A stretch of DNA of 64,000 nt from Planctomycetales bacterium (GCA_028285345.1 JANQPT010000009.1:1-64000); one strand, 5' to 3'; numbered from the stretch's first letter, positions 26,657 to 37,133 are shown. Made by a program: numbers and translations. Notes: a model not told the origin generated them from the sequence alone.

Positions 26657-27436
26657 ATGGCAACGAAAATCGATCCGGAAGTATTGGCAACCTGGCAAGA
26701 GTATAAAAAGGATCAGACCAACCTGCGTTTGCGGAATAAATTGATGGAGAAGTATCTCCCGCTCGTCCGGTACAACGCGGAACGCGTCTGGGCCAAACTT
26801 CCCGAAGGTGTCGACTTAAACGACTTAATTTCTGCGGGAGTCTTCGGCTTGATGGACGCCATCGATGCGTTCGATCTTAGCCGAGGGGTGAAGTTTGAAA
26901 CGTACTGCGTGCCCCGTATTCGCGGCGCCATGCTGGACGAACTACGGACCATGGACTGGGTGCCGAGACTGGTTCGCAGCAAGGCGAGCAAGCTGGAAAA
27001 CGCCCGGAAGCAAGCCGAAGCCGAAGTCGGACGGCCGCCGACTGACGGCGAAATTGCCGCGAAAATGGAGCTGTCGGCGGAAGAATTTGACAAGCTCAAG
27101 AACGAAGCCAACGCCGTCAATCTCATTTCTCTGAACAAGAAGTGGTACGAGACGGACAGCTACAAAGATGTCCGCGAGATTGACGTACTGGAAGACGGCA
27201 AAGGTGAAGATCCGACCGAAAGCATTCAGCGTCGCGATTTGATGAAGCTGGTGACGAAAGGTCTCAACCGGAACGAACGGCTGATCATCATTCTCTACTA
27301 CTACGAAGAGTTGACGATGAAGGAAATCGGCAACACGTTGGGACTTTCCGAAAGCCGCGTGAGCCAAATGCATTCCAGTATTGTCAACCGGCTCAAAGGA
27401 CAGCTGCGCCGCCGGCGTCCAGAATTCGCCACGTAG
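26657..27436 (+). CDS. fliA: Flagellar RNA polymerase sigma factor (FliA/WhiG family)
   Basis: This sigma-28 type factor directs RNA polymerase to late flagellar promoters. The 259 residues hold region 2 (VDLNDLISAGVFGLMDAID then FETYCVPRIRGAMLDELR), region 3 (RPPTDGEIAAKM) and region 4 with the helix-turn-helix MKEIGNTLGLSESRVSQMHS. AAGGAGG at 26645-26651 lies 5 bases before the ATG. It closes the flhA-flhF-flhG cluster, and a terminator follows its stop. An anti-sigma FlgM is not adjacent. Confidence 0.94.
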   Translation: MATKIDPEVLATWQEYKKDQTNLRLRNKLMEKYLPLVRYNAERVWAKLPEGVDLNDLISAGVFGLMDAIDAFDLSRGVKFETYCVPRIRGAMLDELRTMDWVPRLVRSKASKLENARKQAEAEVGRPPTDGEIAAKMELSAEEFDKLKNEANAVNLISLNKKWYETDSYKDVREIDVLEDGKGEDPTESIQRRDLMKLVTKGLNRNERLIIILYYYEELTMKEIGNTLGLSESRVSQMHSSIVNRLKGQLRRRRPEFAT

Positions 27437-27465
27437 CGTGCTTCACGACTGAGCGTAATCTTTTT

Positions 27466-27494
27466 CCCGTCGATGCACCCGGCGGGATTTTTTT
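27466..27494 (+). terminator. Intrinsic terminator after fliA
   Basis: A 7-bp stem (CCCGTCG with CGGCGGG, one G-T pair), a 7-base loop and then ATTTTTTT. It lies 30 bp after the fliA stop and marks the end of the flagellar unit. Confidence 0.75.
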
Positions 27495-27749
27495 GCGCGG
27501 TTGGAGATTCCTAAGCGCCAGTGCCACGCGTTTTTTATCACGGCACTGTGGAGCCGCACAGGCCGTTCGTCGACTCCCGAAACTCGCTCCGACACTTCAC
27601 TAAACCATCACGGCGACTTGCAGGAGAAGTTCCCAAATCCTGGCATGTGGTCGTAGTGATTGGTTAGACTGTCTATAGGATCGCTTGCCGCTGCAGGCGT
27701 ACGAATGCTTGGACAGCGCCTACCGGCCATTTGTATAAGGAGCATGAGA
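27495..27749. other. Intergenic leader of the oxidoreductase gene
   Basis: Nothing coding is supported between the fliA terminator and the oxidoreductase start. The region probably holds that gene's promoter. An in-frame open extension from 27660 lacks a start with a ribosome-binding site. Confidence 0.4.
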
Positions 27750-28979
27750 ATGACCACACCCGACCAACGTCGCCGCTTTTTGCAAACCATGGGAGCCGGC
27801 ACTGCGGGGCTGCTGACCGCCGGGTTTACCACCACTGCTGCCGGCTTTGCCGCCAATGAGACGATCAACGTCGGCGCTATCGGAACCGGCGGCCGTTGTC
27901 GGCAGTTGATGGGGACCTTGGGCGAAATTCCCGGGGTGCGAATTACCGCGGTCTGTGACATTTGGGATCAAAACCTCGAGCGCGGCCGAGAGTTGGCGGA
28001 TCCCAAAGCCGTCACCACAAAGAATTACCATGACCTGTTGGCGCGCAAGGATATTGATGCGGTCGTCATCGGCACGCCGGATCATTGGCACGTGCCGATT
28101 ACGGTCGATGCGTGTGCGGCGGGCAAGGATGTCTATGTCGAAAAGCCGCTGACACACGATCTGTCCGAAGGTGCGGCGGTAATCGCGGCGCAAAATGATC
28201 ATCAGCGGATCGTGCAGGTGGGGATGCAACAGCGGAGCATGCCGCACTTAAGTGAAGCCAATGAGATTCTGCGCTCGGGCCAATTGGGCAAGATTCGCAA
28301 AGTGCACCTCACTTGGAATCGCAATTCGCCGCGTGCGCGGAAGAAGAAATACAACATCTCGCCGCAGTCGGTCGATTGGCAAAGTTTTCTGGGCAATGCC
28401 CCGAAGCAGCCGTTTGACGAATATCGCTTTCGCCATTGGCGGTGGTTCTGGGACTTCGGCGGCGGGATCTTCACCGATTTGATGGTGCATTTCGTCGACG
28501 TGGCGTATTGGTTTTTGGACCTCGAACATCCCGCGATGGCGACGAGCATCGGCGATCACTTTATGGCCAAAGATTTGTGGCAGACGCCCGATACCGTGCA
28601 GACGCTGTTGCGGTATCCCGAACGGGAAATCCAGGTCTATTTCGAGGGGACCTTCGTCAATGCCCGCAATGCCGCCATGATGGAGTTTATGGGTACTGAC
28701 GCGACGTTGTATTGCGACCGCGGCCGTTACGAAATCCATCCCGAACATCGGCGAAAGATCAAGTACCGCGAGCGCGTGTTGGGCAGCGGCTCGCGGGGCA
28801 AGGACTTCTACGAAAAACCAAACGGCAGACTCCTGCATCTGACAAACTGGCTGGAGTGTATCCGCAGTCGAAAGAAACCCAACGCGCCGGCCGAAGCAGG
28901 TGTCGCGGCGGCCGCGGCCGCTCATCTCTCGAACCAGGCGCTGCGATCCGGACAAGTCGCGCAGTGGAAGGCGACGTAA
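27750..28979 (+). CDS. Tat-exported Gfo/Idh/MocA family oxidoreductase
   Basis: This 409-residue NAD(P)-dependent oxidoreductase carries a twin-arginine signal (DQRRRFLQTMGAGTAGLL) and so is probably exported with its cofactor. The Rossmann motif is NVGAIGTGGRCRQLMG, and the catalytic-loop motif is DVYVEKPLTHD. The C-terminal part includes WFWDFGGGIFTDLMVHFVDV, typical of the planctomycete/Bacteroidetes subgroup thought to act on sugars. The ATG at 27750 has AAGGAG 7 bases upstream; an in-frame ATG at 27744 sits too close to it. No obvious operon partner. Confidence 0.9.
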   Translation: MTTPDQRRRFLQTMGAGTAGLLTAGFTTTAAGFAANETINVGAIGTGGRCRQLMGTLGEIPGVRITAVCDIWDQNLERGRELADPKAVTTKNYHDLLARKDIDAVVIGTPDHWHVPITVDACAAGKDVYVEKPLTHDLSEGAAVIAAQNDHQRIVQVGMQQRSMPHLSEANEILRSGQLGKIRKVHLTWNRNSPRARKKKYNISPQSVDWQSFLGNAPKQPFDEYRFRHWRWFWDFGGGIFTDLMVHFVDVAYWFLDLEHPAMATSIGDHFMAKDLWQTPDTVQTLLRYPEREIQVYFEGTFVNARNAAMMEFMGTDATLYCDRGRYEIHPEHRRKIKYRERVLGSGSRGKDFYEKPNGRLLHLTNWLECIRSRKKPNAPAEAGVAAAAAAHLSNQALRSGQVAQWKAT

Positions 28980-29117
28980 GTGGGTATTCGCGGTGATTCC
29001 CAATACTGAGACTTTCGCGGCTGCTGCGCGAATGGTCGTTGAAGCCGTCAAGCTCACCGCTACACTGAAAAGAGGACCTCCCGCGAGTCAGCCACGACGA
29101 GACTGAGTCAGTTCATC

Positions 29118-29639
29118 ATGGACCGCGCCCTTCGCATGCCGCTGCTTGGATCGCTCAGACGACGTCGGCAATTGCGCGGCGTCGTTGTGCTGATGACTGC
29201 CGGATCAGTATTGGCGAGTTGTTTGAGTGTTCCGCTCCGAGCAGCCACAACGACCGCCGTTGTCGACAACAGTCGAGAAACAGCGACCCGACAAGTCGCT
29301 GATGCCGCACCAACGCGGACATGCTGCTGCAGCAAGCAGGGTGGAACGTGTCGTTGTGGACCACAGTGTTGTGGAACCAAGTCGGCGGCACGATTGGTTG
29401 ACACTGAAGGCGCAAAATCGAGTAATTCTAACTCGCCTCGGAAAACTGCGGGATGGGTCACCAAGTCCTGTCACGGACCGCAAGGTATCGACGGTTCGCT
29501 ATTTCATGATTGGCTGGCATCGCCCCCGTTGTTGGTTGCCGGTCACGAATCATGCCGCCGCGTGCCATTGGAGCCGTTCGCGGGAATTCAAAGAGGCGAG
29601 CAACGACCGCCCACTCCTCCCCCGCGCTCGATCGCTTGA
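29118..29639 (+). CDS. Cys-rich secreted protein of unknown function
   Basis: This is a 173-residue protein with a signal-like N-terminus (RRRRQLRGVVVLMTAGSVLA then SVPLRA). After it comes a dense Cys cluster at about residues 69-85: TCCCSKQGGTCRCGPQCCG, seven Cys plus one more. Such a cluster could bind metal (a metallothionein-like pattern) or form disulfides. The rest is Ser/Pro/Arg-rich with no known domain. No clear Shine-Dalgarno is present. A second overlapping frame (29227-29850) is more likely a shadow. The call rests on the signal peptide and Cys cluster only. Confidence 0.5.
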   Translation: MDRALRMPLLGSLRRRRQLRGVVVLMTAGSVLASCLSVPLRAATTTAVVDNSRETATRQVADAAPTRTCCCSKQGGTCRCGPQCCGTKSAARLVDTEGAKSSNSNSPRKTAGWVTKSCHGPQGIDGSLFHDWLASPPLLVAGHESCRRVPLEPFAGIQRGEQRPPTPPPRSIA

Positions 29640-30009
29640 TCATTTCAGCAGCTCGCTGACGCCGTTTTTAGGTTTCATTGCCGGCGGCCGGAGAGTGATC
29701 ACGAGCCGCGAAATAGTCGCGCCACAATCGGTGTCTCCACTCCGCGCAGATCATTGCGCTGATGCGGAGAGTAAGGCACGGATTGCCGCATCGACCGTTC
29801 GTAGGCGACTCTACGTTCTCGCGAGAGTTTTTGCTGATCAAGCAACGTGACCGCGGATTTGCCCGGCGCGGCCGGACTGAGGCCGCAGCCAGCGTCGAAT
29901 CTTGATTTCTCAATAGTTCGCGCCGGTCGGGCAGATTGCGTTTGTCAGATGTACAGATTTCACAATAACGTGCGGGTCCACCCGCACGCAGAGGAGGAGA
30001 TATTGAACC
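29640..30009. other. Intergenic region upstream of the DUF1559 prepilin gene
   Basis: No gene is supported over 370 bases. Both strands have open frames that are shadow-like and Arg/Ala-rich. GAGGAGGAG at about 29991-29999 belongs to the ribosome-binding site of the downstream gene. Confidence 0.4.
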
Positions 30010-30960
<951 letters not shown>

Positions 30961-30984
30961 CGCCGCTGATCTTGACGTTCATTG

Positions 30985-31019
30985 AAGGGGGAAGGACGAA
31001 TGGTCCTTTCCCCTTTTTT
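30985..31019 (+). terminator. Intrinsic terminator after the DUF1559 prepilin gene
   Basis: GGGGAAGGAC and GTCCTTTCCCC form a stem with one bulged T and a loop of about 5 bases, followed by six T. It lies 25-35 bp after the stop codon. Confidence 0.8.
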
Positions 31020-31085
31020 ACGAATTGCGCAAGTGAGCAGCGAGTGCGGTTCGACTCACTGCGAGGGCGATGACTACACGTGCGG

Positions 31086-32603
31086 TTACTTTGGCGCGCG
31101 AGCGCGATTCTCGATGAGAACGCGAGCACGATTCACTTCGGTCATTCTGACTTGCAACTGCTGTATCTGTCCGTTGCTCCCTTTCAGGCCCAACTTCACA
31201 TCCCACCGAGGCTCATGGCCCATCTTCGACAAGACCTCGACCAAATCTTCGGAAACGCGTTTGTGCGACTTTTCGCCAAACTCTGTGTTGGCGAATTTCA
31301 CGATGCGTTCGATCGGGATGCCGTCAATCGAGACGAGATCGAACCAGTCGCCGTTAACGCGAACGACCGGACGATCGTTGTTCCACCGCACACCCGTGAA
31401 CGGGGCGACCTTGGCATAGCCATGTTTCGAAACCAGTTTGCGGCCGCCCGGTACGGATCGTTCCAACAGCCAGTAGCCGACGGCGTCGACGGACGGTTCG
31501 CCGCAGTTGGTGAGCACGGCGACGCCGAGCTTATGATCAGGAGCGAAACCGATCCAGGCACTGCAATTATTACGGCCGCCGTTTTTCTTCAAGATGCGGC
31601 CGGTCGAGATCCGTGATCGAACGGACCATCCGAGCGAAGTTCCTACAGTTGTACCGTCCAAGAGCTGCGACGGCGTGTGGAGTTGCTTGAGCATGTCGGC
31701 AGAGAGTACACCCGGCTGCATGTGTGCCGACAAGAAATTTGCCAAGTCCGGAGCGGAGGCGATTAAGCCGCCCGACGGCGCTAACCGCTTCCGGAAGGAA
31801 TGGGTTTCAGGAAGCCGCGGGCTTTCGCTGCTGTATCCGGTTGCTAATTGAAGTTTGCCGGACGCGTCAATGGCGGTCCGCTCCAGGCCCAATTTGTCAC
31901 ATACCGTCTCCTGGAGCAGTTTGTTGAATGGTTTTCCGGCTGCGCGCTCCAGCGCATGTCCGAGCAATCCCATGCCGAGATTGGAGTAGAGTTCCTCCGT
32001 GCCCGGATCAGATGCCAATGTGACGCGGGCTAACTGTTTGTAGAGCCGCTCAGGCTCCAGCTCGTAGCGGCCTTCAACAGATTGAACCCGCCCCGGCACG
32101 CGGCGCGGCAACCCGGACGTGTGCGATGCCAGTTGCCGCAACGTGATTGTCGCGCCAATTTCGGGTTTCGTGCTGATTGACACGCCCTCGGGTAGGTACT
32201 TCAACACCGGTTGATCGAGATCGACGACACCCTGTTCGTGGAGCATCACGGCGAGCAACGCGGTAAAGACTTTTGTCACAGACGCAACATGATACGACGT
32301 TTCCGGGGTGGCCTTGGTTTGCGACTCGATGTCCCGGAATCCGAACGCGCGCTGGTAAATCACCTTTCCGCCGCGCGTTACGGCGACACTCAAGCTCGGA
32401 TATCCGGCATGTTTCACCTGCTGTTGCAGCCAAGCATCGATCTGTGCGATGTCGTCCTCTTTGAACGTGCTGACGTCGTCAAATTCCGGAGATCGCAACA
32501 CTTCCGCATTAGGAAAGAGCCAATCGGTCAGCGGGTTTTCCGAGCACTCTGCGCAATCAGAGTAGAGCACCAGCGCAGCGACGACGAAAGTCCATTTAAT
32601 CAT
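31086..32603 (-). CDS. Serine hydrolase (beta-lactamase family) with C-terminal accessory domain
   Basis: This exported serine hydrolase of about 505 residues belongs to the class C beta-lactamase/DD-peptidase fold. The signal peptide is MIKWTFVVAALVLYSDCAEC. SVTK at residues 108-111 gives the nucleophile and base, YSNLG at 206-210 the second motif, and a KNGG segment stands near the third motif. Residues about 395-505 are an extra domain (KVAPFTGVRW then WFDLVSIDG then DLVEVLSKMGHEP) that also occurs in the two upstream paralogues. The start at 32603 has GGAG 4 bases upstream. It is the last gene of the sigma factor-hydrolase block. Its substrate may be a peptide, D-amino acid ester or peptidoglycan piece. 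Confidence 0.85.
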   Translation of the reverse strand: MIKWTFVVAALVLYSDCAECSENPLTDWLFPNAEVLRSPEFDDVSTFKEDDIAQIDAWLQQQVKHAGYPSLSVAVTRGGKVIYQRAFGFRDIESQTKATPETSYHVASVTKVFTALLAVMLHEQGVVDLDQPVLKYLPEGVSISTKPEIGATITLRQLASHTSGLPRRVPGRVQSVEGRYELEPERLYKQLARVTLASDPGTEELYSNLGMGLLGHALERAAGKPFNKLLQETVCDKLGLERTAIDASGKLQLATGYSSESPRLPETHSFRKRLAPSGGLIASAPDLANFLSAHMQPGVLSADMLKQLHTPSQLLDGTTVGTSLGWSVRSRISTGRILKKNGGRNNCSAWIGFAPDHKLGVAVLTNCGEPSVDAVGYWLLERSVPGGRKLVSKHGYAKVAPFTGVRWNNDRPVVRVNGDWFDLVSIDGIPIERIVKFANTEFGEKSHKRVSEDLVEVLSKMGHEPRWDVKLGLKGSNGQIQQLQVRMTEVNRARVLIENRARAPK

Positions 32604-32692
32604 GATTCTCCATTGCCGATGTGGACCGTGGTTTGACATTTGACCGTCTCTCGTGTCGTTGTCACGAATTCGTCGCTGCACGTGGTCGCATC

Positions 32693-34834
32693 CTATTTGG
32701 CAAACTTGCTAACAATCTCAATCGCCGCCGCTTCGGCCGATTTGATGTCGCCGTCGTTCGAGGCCACTGCAATCACAGCTTTGCGTTCCGGGACGAGCAC
32801 GAGCAGTGTGTACCACATTGTGTTGGATCCATTATGCCAGAGCGTTCGACCCTCCGCCCAGCCGCTTCGCTGTGGGACGAGCCATCCGCAGGCATAGTTG
32901 TTCAGCCTTGCCGTGTGCAGCCGTTGATACGTCTTCTCCGTCAGCAATTCTCCGCGGCCGCGTTCACCGGCTAAGTGTTCATTGCCGAACTCGCAAAGCT
33001 CCGCCAGTGTCATGTGGACGGATCCAGACGGTCCAATAATCGGCGTGTTGTCGGCCTTGACCCCCACGGCACTCTTGGCCGCCCCAAGCTTTTTGTGTCC
33101 CCGCGGCTGGTCATTGCCTTGTGGCGGGCCGAATCCGGCTTGCCTGAACTTGAGGGGACCGAATACTTGTTTTCGAACCAAGTCTTCCCAGGAAGTGCCT
33201 GTCTTCTGCTCCGCCATGACTGCGGCGATCGTATACCCGGCGTTCGAATATTCGTAAGCGCTACCTGGTTCCGTCGCCGGCGCATCTTTTAGAACTTCCG
33301 TTACGGCCTGCATGCGGGCTCTAACCCGTTCATCGCCTTCCGGAGGATGATTGAATTGATACCGCGTGGGGAAATTCGCAGGTGCGCCGGACGTGTGCGT
33401 TAGCAACTGCTGGAGTGTCACGTCCCGCCAATCGGCGTGAACCGTCGTTGATGCTCCCAGGCATTCGCCGACCGTCGTGTCCCATTTCAATGTGTTCTGT
33501 TCGATCAACCGGGCGATCATCGTCGCCGTGATCGATTTGGTCACCGAACCGATGTGAAACCGGTCGCCGATTTCCAAAGCAATCCCGCTTCCCAATTTTC
33601 GTTCTCCATCGACCGCCGAATCAACGATCTTTCCGTCCACCATGATCATCGCAGCCAGACCGACCAACTCTTTCTCGGAGCGGAGCTGTGCCACCAACTC
33701 CTCCAGGCTGTCTGCGGTAGTTTCACCTTGAGGAGCGGATGTTGCCGCCGATCCTGCCCGAATCGCCCGGCGGTTGGCCTCCGTCATGGGGACGTCTTTC
33801 AGAGTTCGGGTTTTGGTCGACCCGACGGGAGACACGACCAGCCGAACCGTCTCTTTCGGTTTGTGGCCCATGCGGGATAACACCTCGACCAGGTCCTCCT
33901 CAAATCGCTTTTGCCACTTGTCTTTGTAGGTCCGCCGACTGAACGCCACGATATCATCGGCGGCGACTCCGTCGAGCGAGACGAGCGTAAACCACTGCTC
34001 ACCGACTTTGACTTCCGGTTTCAGCCCCTTCCAGCGGACGCCGGTGAATGGTGCGAGTTTCGCGTATTCCTCCTTGCCCGGAGCGTTCTCTTGCCGGCGC
34101 AATACCAACGTCATCTTCCGTCCCAGCTGCACCCACGTGCCGCGCGCCTCTGTTCCGGCCGCATTGAGCCTTCCATCAAACCGGCCTTTGATGCTCTGGA
34201 CGCGAAACTTGAGACGTCTGTTATCACGGACAACCTGATCAATGGGGATTTCATCGTTTCCTTGATCCAAACTGACCAGATGTCCGCGAAAACCGTTGTC
34301 AGCGGGCTTTATCTGAACGAGCAGTCTCAGCTTGGCGGCACCGGCTTTCAATGTGCCGACCCACTCCTCCTCAGCCTCATGTTGATCTGCGGGGTCGGGC
34401 ATTTCTTCGACGCGGCGCAACACCAAAAGCTGCGGCCGTCCAAGCTGTGTCCACGTACCTCTCGCCACCGTGCGTTTGGCGTTCAGTCTTCCATCAAATT
34501 TGCCTTTGACGTTTTTGACCGTGAACTTGAGCCGGTTCTTATTGAAAACAATATCGCTCATGGGGATGTCACTCGCTCCCTGATCCAGACTGACCAGATT
34601 GCCGCGAAATCCCTGATCTGATGGAGTTAGTTTGACGAGCACCCGCAGCTTGACTTTGCCGGCGCCTAACGTGCCGATCCACTGTTGCTCGGTCGGCTTC
34701 TTCACATCGGGCTTGTCGTCTCCGATGGCGCGGCCGCCCCCCAAAAGGGTCAGGCCCAACAGGATTACAACGGCAGACTTGCCACATGGAGCTATAAGAA
34801 TCCGGGGTCTTGATGTTTGTTCACAATAGCGCAT
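32693..34834 (-). CDS. Serine hydrolase with duplicated N-terminal beta domain and accessory domain
   Basis: This exported 713-residue protein has four parts after a signal (SAVVILLGLTLLGGGRAIG). Residues about 50-143 and 155-248 are two copies of a domain that starts WIGTL/WVGTL, contains NLVSLDQG or HLVSLDQG and ends TWTQLGR or TWVQLGR; this module is known on other secreted hydrolases. Residues about 256-362 are the accessory domain shared with the neighbours. Residues about 375-713 are the class C beta-lactamase fold with SVTK at 430-433, YSNAGY as second motif and HNGSNTMWY as the H-x-G motif. GGAG lies 8 bases before the ATG. The next gene downstream starts 89 bp away. Confidence 0.88.
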   Translation of the reverse strand: MRYCEQTSRPRILIAPCGKSAVVILLGLTLLGGGRAIGDDKPDVKKPTEQQWIGTLGAGKVKLRVLVKLTPSDQGFRGNLVSLDQGASDIPMSDIVFNKNRLKFTVKNVKGKFDGRLNAKRTVARGTWTQLGRPQLLVLRRVEEMPDPADQHEAEEEWVGTLKAGAAKLRLLVQIKPADNGFRGHLVSLDQGNDEIPIDQVVRDNRRLKFRVQSIKGRFDGRLNAAGTEARGTWVQLGRKMTLVLRRQENAPGKEEYAKLAPFTGVRWKGLKPEVKVGEQWFTLVSLDGVAADDIVAFSRRTYKDKWQKRFEEDLVEVLSRMGHKPKETVRLVVSPVGSTKTRTLKDVPMTEANRRAIRAGSAATSAPQGETTADSLEELVAQLRSEKELVGLAAMIMVDGKIVDSAVDGERKLGSGIALEIGDRFHIGSVTKSITATMIARLIEQNTLKWDTTVGECLGASTTVHADWRDVTLQQLLTHTSGAPANFPTRYQFNHPPEGDERVRARMQAVTEVLKDAPATEPGSAYEYSNAGYTIAAVMAEQKTGTSWEDLVRKQVFGPLKFRQAGFGPPQGNDQPRGHKKLGAAKSAVGVKADNTPIIGPSGSVHMTLAELCEFGNEHLAGERGRGELLTEKTYQRLHTARLNNYACGWLVPQRSGWAEGRTLWHNGSNTMWYTLLVLVPERKAVIAVASNDGDIKSAEAAAIEIVSKFAK

Positions 34835-34934
34835 TGTTTGGTCTCCACATGTTTGCTAACAGGTTCAAACGTAGTCCTGTCAGTGCGGTCAATTGGTAAT
34901 GCCGACGTGCATTGGAATGGATCACGGGCTCAGG

Positions 34935-37133
34935 CTACGGCTCGGAAATACTCCGCTTGTCAGCCGCCGCTTTGATCGCCTGCCGATTGGCATAGGTCAT
35001 GGGCACATCTTCAAGCGTCAATGTCTCCGAGGAGGTCAATGATTGAACCACCAAGGTCACTTCATCATTCGGCGGTTGTTCCATACGCGTCAGCAGCTCG
35101 ACGAGATCTTCTTCGAACCGCTTCCGCCACTTTCTCCCGAATGTCCGCCGGCTGAACGCGATGATTTCCTCCGCGGCAATCCCGTCCAACGAGATGAGCC
35201 GATACCAATCGCCGTCGACATTCACCTCCGGATGCGACTGCTGCCACCGCACCGCGGCGAAGGGAGATTTTTTTGGATAATTCTCCGCGACGTTGTCCCG
35301 CTTCACGCTGGCTTTCACGACTTCCCACGCCGCGTCCTCGGCGCTGTCGAGGTCGCCGTCGTTCGAGGTGACGGCGACGACCATGTCCTGTTCAGGGATG
35401 AACGCAATCAGGGCGTACCACATCGTGTTCGACCCGTTGTGCCAATACACCGCGTACGGGATTTCCTCGCCCGGTTCCTTGAAAACCCACCCGCAGGCAT
35501 AGTTGCCCAGCTCCGGAGTGTGCAGCAACTGGTAAGTCTCGGCGGAGCAGAGATTTCCCTTGCTGAGATCACCACGCAAGTGGTCCGTTGCGAACGTACA
35601 GAGGTCACTCAAAGTCATGTGAATTGTGGCAGCAGGGCCGATGATTGATGAGTTGTCGACATCGTCGCCGACCGAGACTTTCCAACCCACAATCGATTTG
35701 TGACCGCGCGGCTGATCGAGCGCGTCAGCCGGGCTCTTGGGCGGGCCGAACCCCGCTCCAGTCAGTTTCAGAGGCTGAAATACCTCTCGTTCGACAAGTT
35801 CCTCCCACGTCTCACCGGTGACTTGTTCGGCCATTGCACCCGCAATGGTGTAACCGACATTCGAGTAGACGAATTTCTCTCCCGGCGGGTGCGCCGGCGG
35901 ATCGGCAATCAAGTCCAGCACCGCTTGCCGCCGCGCCTCCCTGCTTTCGGCATGCTCTGAGGGCCGCTGAAGTGACACCTGAAAAGAAAAGTTGGCGGGG
36001 GCGCCTGCCGTGTCGGTCAATAGCTGTCTCAGCGTGACCGGCCTCCAGTCGTAGTGGATCGATGCGTCCGGAAAGCAATCGCTCAACGTGTCGGACCATT
36101 GCATCTGCCCCGACTCGACCAATCGCGAGATCATCGTCGCCGTGATCGACTTACTAACTCCGCCCAGGTGCCAACGATCATCAATCTCCAGCGGCACGCC
36201 GCTGCTCTTCTGCCGTTCTCCGTCGGCGGCCGCCGCTTCAACTTGTCCGTCGACCATCACCATTGCGGCGAGACCGACGAGGCCCCTGTCTTTACGCAGG
36301 CCTGTGATCAAACCGGCCAGTGAATCGCCGGCCGGGCCGCTGCTTTGAGGCGGCTGATCGTACTCGGAATGCAACAACCCGCCAGCCACGACAACCAATA
36401 CAAGAACCGCAACGCTCGAAACGGCAGAGAGGAGGAGCCAACGCCCACGTTTCCTAGGAATCTCGATGTTTTGCGCGCGAATTGACGGAGCGAGTTCACT
36501 AGTCGGTTCGTCGCCGAGACCGGCCAGCAACGCCAAGAGCTCCTGCCGCCGCGGCTCAAGCTGTTTTCGCACGGCGCGTTGGTTGATGTAATAGACGAAC
36601 CAGTACAACGCCGCCAAGAAAGCCGAACGGCCCAGGAATAAGATCAACGCCGGCAGCCATCCATTGGATCGTGACGACCACGCGATCTGGGCAAAGAACG
36701 CCATAATTGAAATTATAAACGGCAGCAAATACCACCAGAACACATTCCGCAGCAGCCAGATCTGATGTTCGACCTGGCGCAGCGACTCTTGCACACCCTG
36801 TCGTAATGGTTCGCCAGGATCACTCGGTTTCCGCTTGTGTCGAATTCGATCCACCACAATGAACACGATGACCCAAATCAGCGCCGGCACCGTCAAATAC
36901 CAAGTCCAAGGCAACGACTTAGTCAGCCCCGCATAAAACCAATAGGGCAACAGAATCAGTGCAATTGCGATTTCTCGAAAATCCCGCCAGAAGATCATGT
37001 AGCGAAATGTTCGTTGTGAGCCTTGCACTTCTTTGAGCAGCAAGTCGGAATCGATCGTGATCCGCGTCCGCGACGCCTGCTCTTGCCAGGCCTGCTGTAG
37101 ATCGTCGGGGTCGATGTGGCTGTCAGGATTCAT
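34935..37133 (-). CDS. Multi-TM anti-sigma-like protein fused to an inactive beta-lactamase-fold domain
   Basis: This 732-residue membrane protein has an N-terminal cytoplasmic segment (DDLQQAWQEQASRTRI) of the type seen in membrane proteins that follow ECF sigma genes, then about five TM helices up to residue 255. Residues about 270-620 form a class C beta-lactamase-like domain closely related to the next gene: YSNVGYTIAG and HNGSNTMWY are kept. The nucleophile is lost: the SVTK motif reads GVSK, with Gly at residue 325 (codon 36159-36161 GGA on the minus strand) and Lys328 retained. The last about 105 residues are the shared accessory domain (KKSPFAAVRW...). The start at 37133 overlaps the sigma gene by 11 bp. 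I infer a sensor that binds a ligand without hydrolysing it and controls the sigma factor. Confidence 0.85.
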   Translation of the reverse strand: MNPDSHIDPDDLQQAWQEQASRTRITIDSDLLLKEVQGSQRTFRYMIFWRDFREIAIALILLPYWFYAGLTKSLPWTWYLTVPALIWVIVFIVVDRIRHKRKPSDPGEPLRQGVQESLRQVEHQIWLLRNVFWWYLLPFIISIMAFFAQIAWSSRSNGWLPALILFLGRSAFLAALYWFVYYINQRAVRKQLEPRRQELLALLAGLGDEPTSELAPSIRAQNIEIPRKRGRWLLLSAVSSVAVLVLVVVAGGLLHSEYDQPPQSSGPAGDSLAGLITGLRKDRGLVGLAAMVMVDGQVEAAAADGERQKSSGVPLEIDDRWHLGGVSKSITATMISRLVESGQMQWSDTLSDCFPDASIHYDWRPVTLRQLLTDTAGAPANFSFQVSLQRPSEHAESREARRQAVLDLIADPPAHPPGEKFVYSNVGYTIAGAMAEQVTGETWEELVEREVFQPLKLTGAGFGPPKSPADALDQPRGHKSIVGWKVSVGDDVDNSSIIGPAATIHMTLSDLCTFATDHLRGDLSKGNLCSAETYQLLHTPELGNYACGWVFKEPGEEIPYAVYWHNGSNTMWYALIAFIPEQDMVVAVTSNDGDLDSAEDAAWEVVKASVKRDNVAENYPKKSPFAAVRWQQSHPEVNVDGDWYRLISLDGIAAEEIIAFSRRTFGRKWRKRFEEDLVELLTRMEQPPNDEVTLVVQSLTSSETLTLEDVPMTYANRQAIKAAADKRSISEP

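Noticed and set aside
29227-29850. Second long frame overlapping the Cys-rich gene
   Set aside because: No signal peptide or domain; looks like a shadow frame in GC-rich DNA.
31041-31062. GGTTCGACTC resembling a tRNA T-loop
   Set aside because: No acceptor stem, anticodon or D-loop around it.
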